64,000 bases of DNA from Sediminispirochaeta bajacaliforniensis DSM 16054 (GTDB lineage: Bacteria; Spirochaetota; Spirochaetia; DSM-16054; Sediminispirochaetaceae). Of the stretch, positions 9,337-18,360 are shown piece after piece. The position numbers and the translations under genes were made by a program. The notes beneath the pieces were generated by a model, which made no database searches, was not told the DNA's origin, and saw only the letters and a program-made list of their open reading frames with translations. The stretch covers positions 122,187-186,186 of the forward strand of contig NZ_KB899413.1 in the NCBI RefSeq assembly GCF_000378205.1, written 5' to 3'. Within the stretch, counting starts at the first letter, position 1. Every line of letters begins with the position of its first letter.

Positions 9337-10206
9337 CTACATCCTTCCGATCAGACGACGGATGAAACGGCCGACTCCGCCGCCTTCCTTGTATTCTACC
9401 TTTTCCAGCCGGGAAACAATATGTTTCACACAGATGGCGGCCTTTCCGTTCGGTTCGTTCACCATAAACGGGCGTTGTTTCAGTACCGATTGCGGCACCG
9501 AAAGGTCGTCGTAGACGTAACCGAGATAATCGACCTTCAGATTAAGAAACTGCCCGGCGATGTTGATAACCCGTTCGGCAACCTTTTTCCCTTCGGTAAC
9601 GCTCTTCACCCGATTCACTATCAGCTTAAGTCCCAGATTCAGACTGTCGATCTCCGTGGCGATGATTTTGATGATGCCGTAGGCATCGGTAATTGCTGTA
9701 GGTTCGGGAGTCGTAACGATGATTGCATCATCGGCTGCAGCCACAAACGAAAGCACGTTTGCCGAGACACCCGCACTCGTATCGATGATAATAACATCAG
9801 CCGATGATAAGGAAGCAAGTTCCATGACGAAACTTTCCCGCTCTTCCGCCGTGAGGTTTGCAATCTTGGAAAAGCCCGATGCTCCGGCAACAAAGCTGAT
9901 TCCGTATTCCGTATCAAGGATAATATCCTCGAGCCGTTTCTGCTTCCGAATCACGTGATAGAGGTTGTATTTTGGGATGATGCCCAAGGCAACGTTGACA
10001 TTCGCCAAGCCCAGGTCGGCATCCATCACGATGACCCTTTTTCCCAGCTGGGCATAGGCAATGGCAATATTGACCGACATATTGGTCTTTCCCACCCCGC
10101 CTTTCCCGCTGGTTACGGCAATAATCCGTGTATTTTTCTTTTCTTGTACAGGAGCCTCTTCCCGCCCCTTCATCATTTCCCGCAACTGCTGAGCCTGATC
10201 CGCCAT
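9337..10206 (-). CDS. flhG: Flagellar number/placement ATPase FlhG (FleN/YlxH)
   Basis: A MinD-like ParA-family ATPase of about 289 residues that works with the FlhF GTPase to set the number and position of flagellar basal bodies. The deviant Walker A KGGVGKT is at 35-41 and the switch regions DADLGLANVNVALG and VIIIDTSAGVS are intact. A basic amphipathic C-terminus (GGGVGRFIRRLIGRM) fits a MinD-style membrane-targeting helix. The ATG at 10206 is preferred: GGAG lies about 7 nt upstream and it begins 2 nt after the flhF stop, whereas the ATG at 10218 overlaps its own ribosome site. Confidence 0.95.
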   Translation of the reverse strand: MADQAQQLREMMKGREEAPVQEKKNTRIIAVTSGKGGVGKTNMSVNIAIAYAQLGKRVIVMDADLGLANVNVALGIIPKYNLYHVIRKQKRLEDIILDTEYGISFVAGASGFSKIANLTAEERESFVMELASLSSADVIIIDTSAGVSANVLSFVAAADDAIIVTTPEPTAITDAYGIIKIIATEIDSLNLGLKLIVNRVKSVTEGKKVAERVINIAGQFLNLKVDYLGYVYDDLSVPQSVLKQRPFMVNEPNGKAAICVKHIVSRLEKVEYKEGGGVGRFIRRLIGRM

Positions 10207-10208
10207 GC

Positions 10209-11414
10209 TTATCTCCATTCCTTTCCGCTAAGATAACGCTGCTCGACTTCGGTAATTCCTTCCTCTTCTTCCTTTCTGATGAAGGTCTCCCGCAGATCAA
10301 ATCCCTCGAGGGTCTTCAGCAGGACCATTCGATCGGCCTGCAAAATATCCTCCGGGACCGATTGTCCGTTGGTAATATAGGAAAGTATTTTCCGCTTCTC
10401 ATAGAGCGAACTTATGATATTGCCTATGCGCATTGTTTCGTCAAGCTTTGTAAGCACTACGGACGAATATCCGAAGGGCTCGAACTGAGCAAGAATATCT
10501 TTTACGTCGCTGGCCTTGGTGGTGGCGCTTAAGGCAAGATGAACCTCGGCACGAGTTCCGCAGGCAGAGAGCATCTCCCGCATTTTCGCAAGGTTGACAT
10601 AATCCTTCGGGCTCTTACCGATGGTATCCACCAGCACCAGGTCGGTATCTTTGTAGATCAGAACCTGTTTCTGCAGCTCCTGATAGGTTTCGACACAGGA
10701 AACAGGCACCCCCATGATATCCCCGTAGGTCTCGATCTGCTGCCTGGCACCGATTCGATAATTGTCGATGGTAATGAGTCTGACCGATTTCTGCTTCTCT
10801 CCCTTCGTCCCGAGGCTGTGGATCGCCGCCATCTTTGCAATGGTGGTGGTCTTTCCGACGCCGGTCGGGCCGATGAGGATCATAACCTGCGGTCCATCCT
10901 GGCCCGTACGGGGGGCGAGTAAAATCGTATCCATGATCCATCCGAGGACCTTGTCCTGCACAAGCTGAAAATCCTCCAGCTGGTCAACGGAAAGCTCCTT
11001 TCGAAGTCGTTCTACCATGGCCGTGATATAGGTGTAGGTAAATTCATTTTCGGAAAGAAGCCGTTCGATTTTCTCGATCGACTGATGCTTTTCAGCTTTG
11101 ACGGGATAGGGTCCCTCCTCAATCTTTTCACGCAGACCTCGAACCTCATCGAGCAGCTGTTGAAGGGTTTTCTCGCCCCTGACACTTTCGAGGATCTTTT
11201 TCTTCTCATCCGCAAGATCACTCTTTTTCGGGCGAGGTCCGGGATCCTGGGCAATATAGCCGCTCATCTCTACCCCCTCCTTGCTGAACATACCGAGGAA
11301 TCCCCCCATACGTATGGAGCGCTGGGTCAAAATTTTAGCCCTTTCTCCGTACTTTTCCCGAATCTTTCGAAGTACTTCCTGGTGGGTGTAAGCTTGTTCA
11401 GTAAAGTACTGCAT
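10209..11414 (-). CDS. flhF: Flagellar SRP-type GTPase FlhF
   Basis: 401 residues. The third GTPase of the signal-recognition-particle family; it marks the cell pole and recruits early flagellar components. The N-terminal basic region (1-110) is the variable B domain, opening MQYFTEQAYTHQEVLRKIRE. The NG domain follows, with P-loop [13 protein letters not shown] at about 182-194, the LITIDNYRIGARQQ region, VLVDTIGKSPKD (G3) and VLTKLDET (G4). It is followed after 2 nt by flhG, its regulatory partner, and preceded after 21 bp by flhA, as in most flagellated bacteria with polar or subpolar insertion. Confidence 0.96.
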   Translation of the reverse strand: MQYFTEQAYTHQEVLRKIREKYGERAKILTQRSIRMGGFLGMFSKEGVEMSGYIAQDPGPRPKKSDLADEKKKILESVRGEKTLQQLLDEVRGLREKIEEGPYPVKAEKHQSIEKIERLLSENEFTYTYITAMVERLRKELSVDQLEDFQLVQDKVLGWIMDTILLAPRTGQDGPQVMILIGPTGVGKTTTIAKMAAIHSLGTKGEKQKSVRLITIDNYRIGARQQIETYGDIMGVPVSCVETYQELQKQVLIYKDTDLVLVDTIGKSPKDYVNLAKMREMLSACGTRAEVHLALSATTKASDVKDILAQFEPFGYSSVVLTKLDETMRIGNIISSLYEKRKILSYITNGQSVPEDILQADRMVLLKTLEGFDLRETFIRKEEEEGITEVEQRYLSGKEWR

Positions 11415-11435
11415 CGTTTTCGCTCCTTTGGGCTC

Positions 11436-13526
11436 TCATTCTTCATCCAGGTTGATTTCACCGACCCCTTCGGTATCGATGTCGGCGGCTATTTCAGGAA
11501 CAGAAAGCACCGCTATCTCGGACAGCTCCCGCTGAATACTTTTCTTTACCAGTAGTCTTGCAGCCTCTGAACAAAGAATGACAGGGAAAACGCCCTGTTG
11601 CTGGACTGTGTGAATGCCATTGGTAACGGCCCGTATCCATTGTCTATATATTCCCGGCTCCAAGGCCGCAACAGGGCCCGATGCCGTATCGACTCGGGCA
11701 TCGACAATCATCTGCTCAAGAGCAGGTGCGATGGTCAAAACCCTGAGGACCCGCTCTTCTCCTGCATATTGGAGACATATCTGGCGTCCCAAGGTTTGTC
11801 TGGTCTTTTCCACAAGAAAAGAGGTCTCTTTTGAAACGGGACCGAAATCGGCCAGGGTTTCAAGTATGGGTACCATATTACGAATAGAAACCTGTTCGAT
11901 CAATAATCCCTGCAACACCTTCTGAATCTCTCCAAGGCTAAGAGCCTTGGAGACCTCATCGACAACAGCGGGAAAATCTTCCCGAAGGGTATCCAGGATC
12001 GATTTCACCTCCTGCCGTCCCAGCATTTCGAAGGCATGCTTTTTAATCACCTCGGTCAGGTGAGTGGCAACAATCGAGGGGCCATCCACTACTGTGTAGC
12101 CGGCCCGCTCGGCATCATCCCGGTCCTGTTCGTTAATCCAGAGTGCAGGGAGCCCAAAGGTAGGATCTTTTGTCGCCTCACCCGGAATCTCTTCTGCTGC
12201 GGTTCCGGGATTGATGGCAAGGAAGTGTCCCACACGGATACTACCCCGCCCCACTTCCACACCCTTTATCTTGACGCAATACTCGTTGGGTTCCAGGCGC
12301 ATATTATCGATGATTCGGATCCTCGGCACCACAAGTCCCAGCTCAAGGGCTGCCTCCCGCCTAATTCGGGTGATTCTGTCCAGAAGTTCGGCACCCTGGT
12401 CCTTATCGACCAAGGGAATCAAGCCGTAACCGAGTTCAAGGCTCAACGGATCAAGAGGTACCACGGGGCTCATCTCTGCGGGAGCAGAACGTTCGGGGGT
12501 TTGCGCCTCGGCGCTTTTCTGGGCCTCAAACTGCTTCATTTCCTTACGGCCGAGACGATAGGCAAGCAAGCCGGAAAGAAAACTTAAGGGAAGCATAATA
12601 TACCAGGGAAAACCGGGCAGCAAGGCCAGGACGGCCAGAGAAACCGCGGCAATCCAGTAAATCTTGCTTTGCTGGGTAAACTGTTTTGAGATATCGCTTC
12701 CAAATGTCCCGTCGCTTATGGCCCTCGTAACAATCAGACCGGTGGCCGTTGAGATAAGGAGGGCCGGGAATTGGCTGACAAGGCCATCACCGATGGTGAG
12801 GGAAACATAGGTACTCGCGGCCTGGCCCAGCGGCTCGCCATGGATCGTCGTCCCCACAATAAGGCCACCGATAACATTGATGGAAGTGATGAGGATACCA
12901 ACCTTGACATTGCCAGAGACAAATTTACTGGCACCGTCCATGGCTCCGTAGAAGTCGACCTCCCGCTGCAGATCGTTCTTTTGCCGCGAGGCCTCTTCCT
13001 CTGTCAAAGAACCGGAATTATAGGCAGCTTCGATGGCCATCTGTTTTCCGGGAAGAGCATCCAGGGTAAAACGGGCCGCTACCTCGGCAACCCGCGTGGC
13101 CCCTTTGGTGATGACGATAAACTGAACGGCGATGATGATGATAAAGATAATAAACCCGATGACAAGGCCTTCGCTTCCACTCGTTCCCGTAACAAAACTG
13201 GCAAAGGCCTTTACCACCTTACCGTCGAAATCGATCCCCTGACTCAGAATCAGTCGTGTTGAGCTGACGTTAAGGGCCAATCCGAAGACGGTGATTACCA
13301 ATAAGAGAGTCGGAAAGACCGAAAAATCAAGAGCCCGCTTTGTGTACAGGACAATAAGGATAATCAGAAGGCTCAGCATCAGATTAAGACTCATGAAAAG
13401 ATCCAGCAGAACCGTTGGCAGGGGAATAATAAGCATCGCAACAATAACGATGACACCGGCTGCGACAAGCATATCGCTTCGCTGGTTGAGAAAGGTTCTC
13501 CCGAGAATAGTATGTACGTCAGCCAT
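11436..13526 (-). CDS. flhA: Flagellar export gate protein FlhA
   Basis: About 696 residues, the largest gate component of the flagellar type III secretion system. The N-terminal half contains about eight transmembrane segments and the FHIPEP signature region (VAARFTLDALPGKQMAIEA). The cytoplasmic half carries the substrate/chaperone docking platform. ATG 13526 was chosen because GGAGG lies 5 nt upstream; the in-frame ATG at 13538 has no ribosome site. It lies between flhB and flhF. No truncation or unusual residue was seen. Confidence 0.96.
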   Translation of the reverse strand: MADVHTILGRTFLNQRSDMLVAAGVIVIVAMLIIPLPTVLLDLFMSLNLMLSLLIILIVLYTKRALDFSVFPTLLLVITVFGLALNVSSTRLILSQGIDFDGKVVKAFASFVTGTSGSEGLVIGFIIFIIIIAVQFIVITKGATRVAEVAARFTLDALPGKQMAIEAAYNSGSLTEEEASRQKNDLQREVDFYGAMDGASKFVSGNVKVGILITSINVIGGLIVGTTIHGEPLGQAASTYVSLTIGDGLVSQFPALLISTATGLIVTRAISDGTFGSDISKQFTQQSKIYWIAAVSLAVLALLPGFPWYIMLPLSFLSGLLAYRLGRKEMKQFEAQKSAEAQTPERSAPAEMSPVVPLDPLSLELGYGLIPLVDKDQGAELLDRITRIRREAALELGLVVPRIRIIDNMRLEPNEYCVKIKGVEVGRGSIRVGHFLAINPGTAAEEIPGEATKDPTFGLPALWINEQDRDDAERAGYTVVDGPSIVATHLTEVIKKHAFEMLGRQEVKSILDTLREDFPAVVDEVSKALSLGEIQKVLQGLLIEQVSIRNMVPILETLADFGPVSKETSFLVEKTRQTLGRQICLQYAGEERVLRVLTIAPALEQMIVDARVDTASGPVAALEPGIYRQWIRAVTNGIHTVQQQGVFPVILCSEAARLLVKKSIQRELSEIAVLSVPEIAADIDTEGVGEINLDEE

Positions 13527-13550
13527 ACAGGCCTCCATCTATTGCTAACA

Positions 13551-14690
13551 TCATGATACCTTTGATCCTCCGTTTACGCGATACACCTCAGCAAGAATAG
13601 TGGCCATAACCTCATAGTAGCGTTCCGGAATGACCTCTCCGACCTCTACCTCCGCGTACAGTGCCCTGGCAAGGGGTTTATTCTCTACAATGGGAACATC
13701 ATGCTCTCGGGCAATGGCCTTGATCCTCTGCGCCATGTTGTCCTGCCCCTTGGCAATCACCATGGGAGCAACCATTCGCTCCCGCTCCCATTCCATGCCA
13801 ACGGCGAAGTGGGTCGGGTTTGTAATAATGACATCCGCTTCGGGTACCTTTCTGATCATATCCCGATTTAAAACATCACGCATCCGCTCCTTTAGCCGGC
13901 TTTTGATCAAAGGGTCTCCTTCCATGGTTTTCCGTTCTTCTTTTATTTCCTGCTTGGTCATCTTCAGGGATTCCCGATGCTGACGCCTTTGAAAAAGATA
14001 GTCGGGAAGAGAGAGGGCCAGGAGAGCGATGCTCGATTCCACCAAGATTTTAAAGGCGACACTTCCAATAGTGCTAAAGGCAACCTCAAAAGGAGCATTT
14101 ACGAAAAAGGCAAAAATATCGAGGTTATTTCTTATGTTGATATAGGCGATGATCCCGATAATCAAGACCTTCAAAATAGATTTCATCAAATTGAAAAGCG
14201 CCTCACCGGAGAGGAAACTCCTTTGAATGAATTTTCCGAAACGTGGCACAATCTTTGAAAAATCGGGAGTAATCGGCTTTGAGGTAAAGAGAAAGCCGAC
14301 CTGAATGACATTACCGAAAAGAGCGGCGGCAACGGCGACGCCGGCAACGGGAGCCACAAGCCGAATGAAATATCGGAAAAAGGCCCAAACCTGTTCAGCA
14401 GCCAGGGTACCTTCGGAGAGAAGCGAAAGGTAATAACGGAGCATCTCCTCCATGGTACCGAACATGCGAGGCGCCAAAATACCGAGGGCGACAATGGGAA
14501 AGAGAAGGACCAGGGAGGAGGTAAATTCAGCACTTTTGGCGACCTTCCCCTCTTCCCGTGCCTTTCTGATTTTCTGCTCGGTAGGATCCTCGGTACGCCC
14601 TTCATCCTCGGCGGCAAACCACTGAAGATCGATATTCCAGCGGGATTCGGCGAATGGGGTACCAAAAGGACGCAACAATACTTCCATCAT
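13551..14690 (-). CDS. flhB: Flagellar export switch protein FlhB
   Basis: 379 residues: four transmembrane helices followed by the cytoplasmic autocleavage domain. The NPTH motif (291-294, NPTHFAVGMEW) is intact; cleavage between Asn and Pro switches export from rod/hook to filament substrates. The N-terminal DEGRTEDPTEQKIRKAREEG segment is the family hallmark. Its start overlaps the fliR stop by 4 bp (ATGA), implying coupled translation and fitting the known FliR-FlhB physical contact. The specificity switch presumably acts with FliK encoded upstream. Confidence 0.96.
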   Translation of the reverse strand: MMEVLLRPFGTPFAESRWNIDLQWFAAEDEGRTEDPTEQKIRKAREEGKVAKSAEFTSSLVLLFPIVALGILAPRMFGTMEEMLRYYLSLLSEGTLAAEQVWAFFRYFIRLVAPVAGVAVAAALFGNVIQVGFLFTSKPITPDFSKIVPRFGKFIQRSFLSGEALFNLMKSILKVLIIGIIAYINIRNNLDIFAFFVNAPFEVAFSTIGSVAFKILVESSIALLALSLPDYLFQRRQHRESLKMTKQEIKEERKTMEGDPLIKSRLKERMRDVLNRDMIRKVPEADVIITNPTHFAVGMEWERERMVAPMVIAKGQDNMAQRIKAIAREHDVPIVENKPLARALYAEVEVGEVIPERYYEVMATILAEVYRVNGGSKVS

Positions 14691-15487
14691 AGCCCCCCTG
14701 CTTGTGGCACAACGCCCGTCAGAAACCCGGCTATCTCGACAAAACCGGCATCGATCATCTTCCCGAAGGCCTCCATAAGAAAGGGCATGGTAACGAACAT
14801 CATAAAAAAGGCAATGGCGATTTTCAGAGGGAAACCGAGCATAAGCAGATTCATTTGCGGGGCAGCCTTTGCAAGAAGGCCGAGGGCCACAGAAACAAGC
14901 AACATCGTTCCGAGAATAGGGAAACTGATGATCATCGCCTGGCGGAAAAGATCAACCATTGACCGGACAGCAAGGGTGGCGAATTGCTGGCGGCGTTCCA
15001 ATAGGTCCCAGGCGCGAAGAGAGTGAAATGAGCCGAGTACACCGTAGAGGAAGAGCTTTCGCAGGCCGTCGTTGATAAGAAAGACAAGCATGGCAACCAA
15101 ATTGAGGAATTGCCCCATCAACGGGATTTCCACCTGAGCGAGGGGATCGTAAACCTCGCTCGCCCCGAAGCCCATCTGAAATGAGAAAAACTGACCGGCA
15201 ACCAGAAAAATGGTAAAAATCACCGTCATCATAAATCCGATTACCACCCCGATAAGGGCCTCTCCCAAAAGGAGCATAGCGTATTGGAGAGCAGCCTCGG
15301 GAACAGGATAACCGGCTTCTGCCACCCATGGGTAGATGATAATCGAAGAAAGGAGTGCCAAAACCACGCGAACGACTCCGGGAACGGTGCTGCTGGACAT
15401 GACAGGGGCAACCGCCAGCATTGCAAATATGCGGGCGAAGAGAAGGAGAAGAAGCTGTGCACTACCGGTCAGGGCATCGATATTCAA
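14687..15487 (-). CDS. fliR: Flagellar export gate protein FliR
   Basis: A 266-residue polytopic membrane protein of the FliPQR export channel. It opens MNIDALTGSAQLLLLLFARI and contains about six hydrophobic segments and the family-typical region FQMGFGASEVYDP. It lies 8 bp after fliQ and overlaps flhB by 4 bp. Length and order are normal. Confidence 0.95.
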   Translation of the reverse strand: MNIDALTGSAQLLLLLFARIFAMLAVAPVMSSSTVPGVVRVVLALLSSIIIYPWVAEAGYPVPEAALQYAMLLLGEALIGVVIGFMMTVIFTIFLVAGQFFSFQMGFGASEVYDPLAQVEIPLMGQFLNLVAMLVFLINDGLRKLFLYGVLGSFHSLRAWDLLERRQQFATLAVRSMVDLFRQAMIISFPILGTMLLVSVALGLLAKAAPQMNLLMLGFPLKIAIAFFMMFVTMPFLMEAFGKMIDAGFVEIAGFLTGVVPQAGGL

Positions 15488-15495
15488 GGCTTACA

Positions 15496-15765
15496 CTATC
15501 CTCCTATCCTGGGGATCACCATAAACAAATCTATGGTAAAGGTTTTGAGTGTCTGAAGCATCCAGGGACCGAAAACAGCGAGCGCCAGCAGAATAGCGGC
15601 GATCTTCGGCACAAAGGTGAGGGTTTGTTCCTGAATCGAGGTCGTCGCCTGAAAAATGGAAATGATGAGACCGACCCCGACCCCGATCAGAAGAACGGGA
15701 CCGGAGAGCACCAAAATCTGAAAAACAGCACTTCGAATAAGCTCTATTGCAAAACCCAACGACAC
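15496..15765 (-). CDS. fliQ: Flagellar export gate protein FliQ
   Basis: An 89-residue protein with two transmembrane helices. It contains the conserved GLIISIFQATTSIQEQTLTF segment between the helices, diagnostic of FliQ/SpaQ-type export subunits. Four copies assemble around FliP and FliR in the secretion channel. It is 11 bp after fliP and 8 bp before fliR. Confidence 0.95.
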   Translation of the reverse strand: MSLGFAIELIRSAVFQILVLSGPVLLIGVGVGLIISIFQATTSIQEQTLTFVPKIAAILLALAVFGPWMLQTLKTFTIDLFMVIPRIGG

Positions 15766-15776
15766 CTTTCACCTCC

Positions 15777-16559
15777 CTATTTAAAACTGAGGATCAATTG
15801 CTGTGTAATAAGATCCCATCCGTCGACAAGCACGAAAAGGATCAACTTAAACGGCAAAGAAATCATGACCGGCGGCAACATAATCATACCCATGGACATA
15901 AGGGTCGAGGCAACCACCATATCGATGATGATAAACGGAACAAACAGCAATATGCCGATCTTAAAGGCTACGGTCAGTTCATGAAGCACAAAGCTGGGAA
16001 TAAGAACGTAGGTGGGAACCTGGGAGAAATTTTCCGGTTTTCCTAATCCCCGCATACGCATAAAGAGCTGAATATTCTCATGATCACCGTCCATCTGGCG
16101 ATACATAAAGAGTCGCAAAGGCGCAGCAGCCTCATCGTACATCTCCCGGATGCCGATCTCGCCATCGGCGAAGGGACGAAAGGAGTTTTGATATATCTGT
16201 TCTCCCGTCGGCCACATGATGAATATCGTCAAAAAAATCGCCACCCCCATCATTACCTGATTTGGAGGCACCTGCTGAAGAGAGAGGCTTCGCTTTATAA
16301 AATCGAAAACAATGGCGATGCGAAGAAAGCAGGTGGTAAGAATGATGATCGAAGGGGAAAGGGTAATGACCGCAAGCAAAAGCAGAAGCTGTATCGAGAG
16401 GGCCACCTCCTGATTGCTCTGTGGTTCGCGAACCGTAAGATCGATAAAGGGAACGGTAATGCCGTTGTCGCTACGTTCGGTAGGCCGCTCTTGTGCAAAG
16501 GAGCTACCGCCGACAACGAAAAGTAAAAACAGAAGAATAACCGTTATGCGCTTTTTCAT
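15777..16559 (-). CDS. fliP: Flagellar export gate protein FliP
   Basis: 260 residues. An N-terminal cleavable signal peptide (MKKRITVILLFLLFVVGGSS then FA) is followed by a periplasmic region and four transmembrane segments. FliP family motifs are present: SLQQVPPNQVMMGVAIFLT, PTYVLIPSFVLHELTVAFKI and IDMVVASTLMSMGMIMLPP. Five copies form the core of the export channel. The start overlaps the fliO stop by 4 bp; FliO helps FliP assembly, so coupling makes sense. Confidence 0.96.
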   Translation of the reverse strand: MKKRITVILLFLLFVVGGSSFAQERPTERSDNGITVPFIDLTVREPQSNQEVALSIQLLLLLAVITLSPSIIILTTCFLRIAIVFDFIKRSLSLQQVPPNQVMMGVAIFLTIFIMWPTGEQIYQNSFRPFADGEIGIREMYDEAAAPLRLFMYRQMDGDHENIQLFMRMRGLGKPENFSQVPTYVLIPSFVLHELTVAFKIGILLFVPFIIIDMVVASTLMSMGMIMLPPVMISLPFKLILFVLVDGWDLITQQLILSFK

Positions 16560-17167
16560 AGCTTTTTCAACCGGTCCCGCTGTTTTTGAAGGAAAAGGGC
16601 CCCGGAATCTCCACCGTTTCCCCGGGCTGCATCACCGAAAATTGAACGAAAGGTACCGGCAAAGCTCTTCCCGTCTGCCTTTCTGCCGGACTCGAAGAGA
16701 GCTATGCGATCAAGGGTTTCTTTGTCTTCCACCTTGGAAACAAGACTCACACCGCCATCGGCGGAACCGATAAGAAAGACCTCGTTTCCGACACCGACAA
16801 GATGAAGTGCACGGCTACCGGAAAGTGGCTGGCTTGCAAGAAGCGTAATCAATTCACCGCCCCCGCTCTTCGGATTACCGATTCGCTTGAGAAAGAGAAA
16901 AAGAACATAGATAACGGCTATGACGGCGGCAAGGACCAGCACCATCCGAAGAAAATCCCAGACCGAAAAAGTCGTCAGCTCACTTTCCAGCTGAACGGCA
17001 GGCTGCTGGGCATCATTGACAACCAAGTCCTGTTCGTCGACCGGTACATTCTCCTGAGCGTTTAGCGGCTGAGTATCTTCCGATTCCTGAGAAAAAAGAG
17101 TAAAGGGCGCTATCATGGCTGTACAAAAGATAAGAGCCAGGACCACCCCTTTGAGTGTCCAATTCAT
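16556..17167 (-). CDS. fliO: FliP assembly factor FliO
   Basis: 203 residues. A signal-like N-terminus (MNWTLKGVVLALIFCTAMIA), an acidic periplasmic stretch, one transmembrane segment (about 72-92, LRMVLVLAAVIAVIYVLFLF) and a cytoplasmic FliO domain (LITLLASQPLSGSRALHLVG). FliO is poorly conserved; position between fliY and fliP and topology support the call. Its ribosome site GGGAGGGGAATAG is directly preceded by a perfect 9-bp hairpin with loop AACGGGGAA (see separate entry), so its translation may be regulated. Confidence 0.88.
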   Translation of the reverse strand: MNWTLKGVVLALIFCTAMIAPFTLFSQESEDTQPLNAQENVPVDEQDLVVNDAQQPAVQLESELTTFSVWDFLRMVLVLAAVIAVIYVLFLFLKRIGNPKSGGGELITLLASQPLSGSRALHLVGVGNEVFLIGSADGGVSLVSKVEDKETLDRIALFESGRKADGKSFAGTFRSIFGDAARGNGGDSGALFLQKQRDRLKKL

Positions 17168-17184
17168 CTATTCCCCTCCCGTTT

Positions 17185-17211
17185 GCCGCATCGTTCCCCG
17201 TTCGATGCGGC
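17185..17211 (-). promoter_or_regulatory. Intergenic RNA hairpin before fliO (loop AACGGGGAA)
   Basis: On the transcribed strand the fliY-fliO gap contains GCCGCATCG, loop AACGGGGAA, then CGATGCGGC: a perfect 9-bp stem with a 9-nt loop. It ends 18 nt before the fliO ATG and just upstream of the ribosome site GGGAGGGG. No T-run follows, so it is not an intrinsic terminator. The same 9-nt loop occurs before fliF. The loop contains GGA, as in CsrA/RsmA sites; this role is inferred. An RNA-processing or stability element is an alternative. Confidence 0.6.
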
Positions 17212-17231
17212 TTGTCGATGAATCTAACGCA

Positions 17232-18359
17232 TCACGAAAACCCCTCCACCCTATCCATGGGCGAAACGATCTCCGTAACACGAACGCCGAAGTTTTCGTC
17301 GATGACGACGACCTCTCCCTTGGCGATTAATTTATGATTTACCAATATATCTACCGGTTCACCGGCAAGCTTATCAAGTTCGATGATGGTTCCCTCTCCC
17401 ATCCCCAGGATATCTTTGATGAGCCGTTTTGTCCTTCCCAACTCAACGGTCATCTCCATGTAAACATCCATCAGCAAACCGATATTACCCTGTTCGCCGC
17501 TTACCATCTGGGGATTCAGCGGAGGAAACTGCACAGGCTGCACATTGGCCTGGTTGTACATTCCCTGACCGCCTCCGTAACCGGGCATGGCACCCATGCC
17601 CATATTATTCATACCCATATTCCCCATGTTTGCACCGCCCATGGACCCAGGAGCTCCGCCCTGGACCTGAGATTGCTGGTTCATATTCATGCCGGACTGC
17701 GGGGCCTGAGCAGGCCCGCCCGATGCGCCGAGGATTTCCTGCACGGCACCAACGGAAAAAATCTCGTAGAGATAACTGGGCGGAGTATCGTCGATAACCA
17801 GGGGATAGCTGGCACGAACCAGCGATGAACCTGCCGGAACACGAATATCGGACGAATCAATCAGTTTGGTATCACCGGGAGCATTCATTACGGTTTTACC
17901 GATGGAATCCCCGATCACCGTGGCCGCGGAACCGGCAAGGGTGTTACCAGCCTCCTCAATGGCAGATAAGGCCGCCTCATTGAGTTCGACCCCCTCCTGG
18001 CCCATCATCTTTCCGGCTATCTGAACGGCAATGTCCTCCGGAATGAGATAGGAATGCTCCCCGGAAATACCGTCGCTATAATCAATCTTAATCTCGACAA
18101 GCCGATCAGGAAGGCCGGAACCCGCCTCGCCGGGAGAGAGTACCTCTACCTTCGGGGCCTTGAGGTCGACATTCTCATCGATCATTCCCGAGAGATTAGA
18201 GGCCTGGGGGCCCACGATTCCGCCAAGCAATTCCGCAAAGCGGTTCCTCTCCTGAGGCGAAAGCCCCTGATCGGCCCCGCTGTCCGCAGCACCGAAGTCC
18301 ATTCCTCCGCCCTGAAGCAGAGCATCAATTTCGTCTTGTGAGAGAGAGCCGTCGCTCAT
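17232..18359 (-). CDS. fliY: Flagellar switch protein FliY (FliN domain plus CheC-like phosphatase domain)
   Basis: 375 residues. The N-terminus SLSQDEIDALLQGG matches the CheY-P-binding peptide of FliM. A CheC-like domain (about 35-215) carries the phosphatase signature S132-x3-E136-x2-N139-x21-P161 with exact spacing, so it may dephosphorylate CheY-P at the switch. A Met/Gly/Asn-rich low-complexity linker (about 218-285) leads to a C-terminal FliN/SpoA domain (about 300-370) that builds the C-ring. Borrelia names this locus fliN, but the architecture is that of FliY. An upstream pseudo-site near E43 lacks the Asn, so only one centre looks active. It begins 1 nt after the fliM stop. Confidence 0.93.
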   Translation of the reverse strand: MSDGSLSQDEIDALLQGGGMDFGAADSGADQGLSPQERNRFAELLGGIVGPQASNLSGMIDENVDLKAPKVEVLSPGEAGSGLPDRLVEIKIDYSDGISGEHSYLIPEDIAVQIAGKMMGQEGVELNEAALSAIEEAGNTLAGSAATVIGDSIGKTVMNAPGDTKLIDSSDIRVPAGSSLVRASYPLVIDDTPPSYLYEIFSVGAVQEILGASGGPAQAPQSGMNMNQQSQVQGGAPGSMGGANMGNMGMNNMGMGAMPGYGGGQGMYNQANVQPVQFPPLNPQMVSGEQGNIGLLMDVYMEMTVELGRTKRLIKDILGMGEGTIIELDKLAGEPVDILVNHKLIAKGEVVVIDENFGVRVTEIVSPMDRVEGFS

Positions 18360-18360
18360 G

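Noticed and set aside
17218..17812. Repetitive Gly/Met codons in fliY as a possible DNA repeat or CRISPR-like array
   Set aside because: The repeats are in frame, short and irregular, and encode a flexible linker; there are no spacers.
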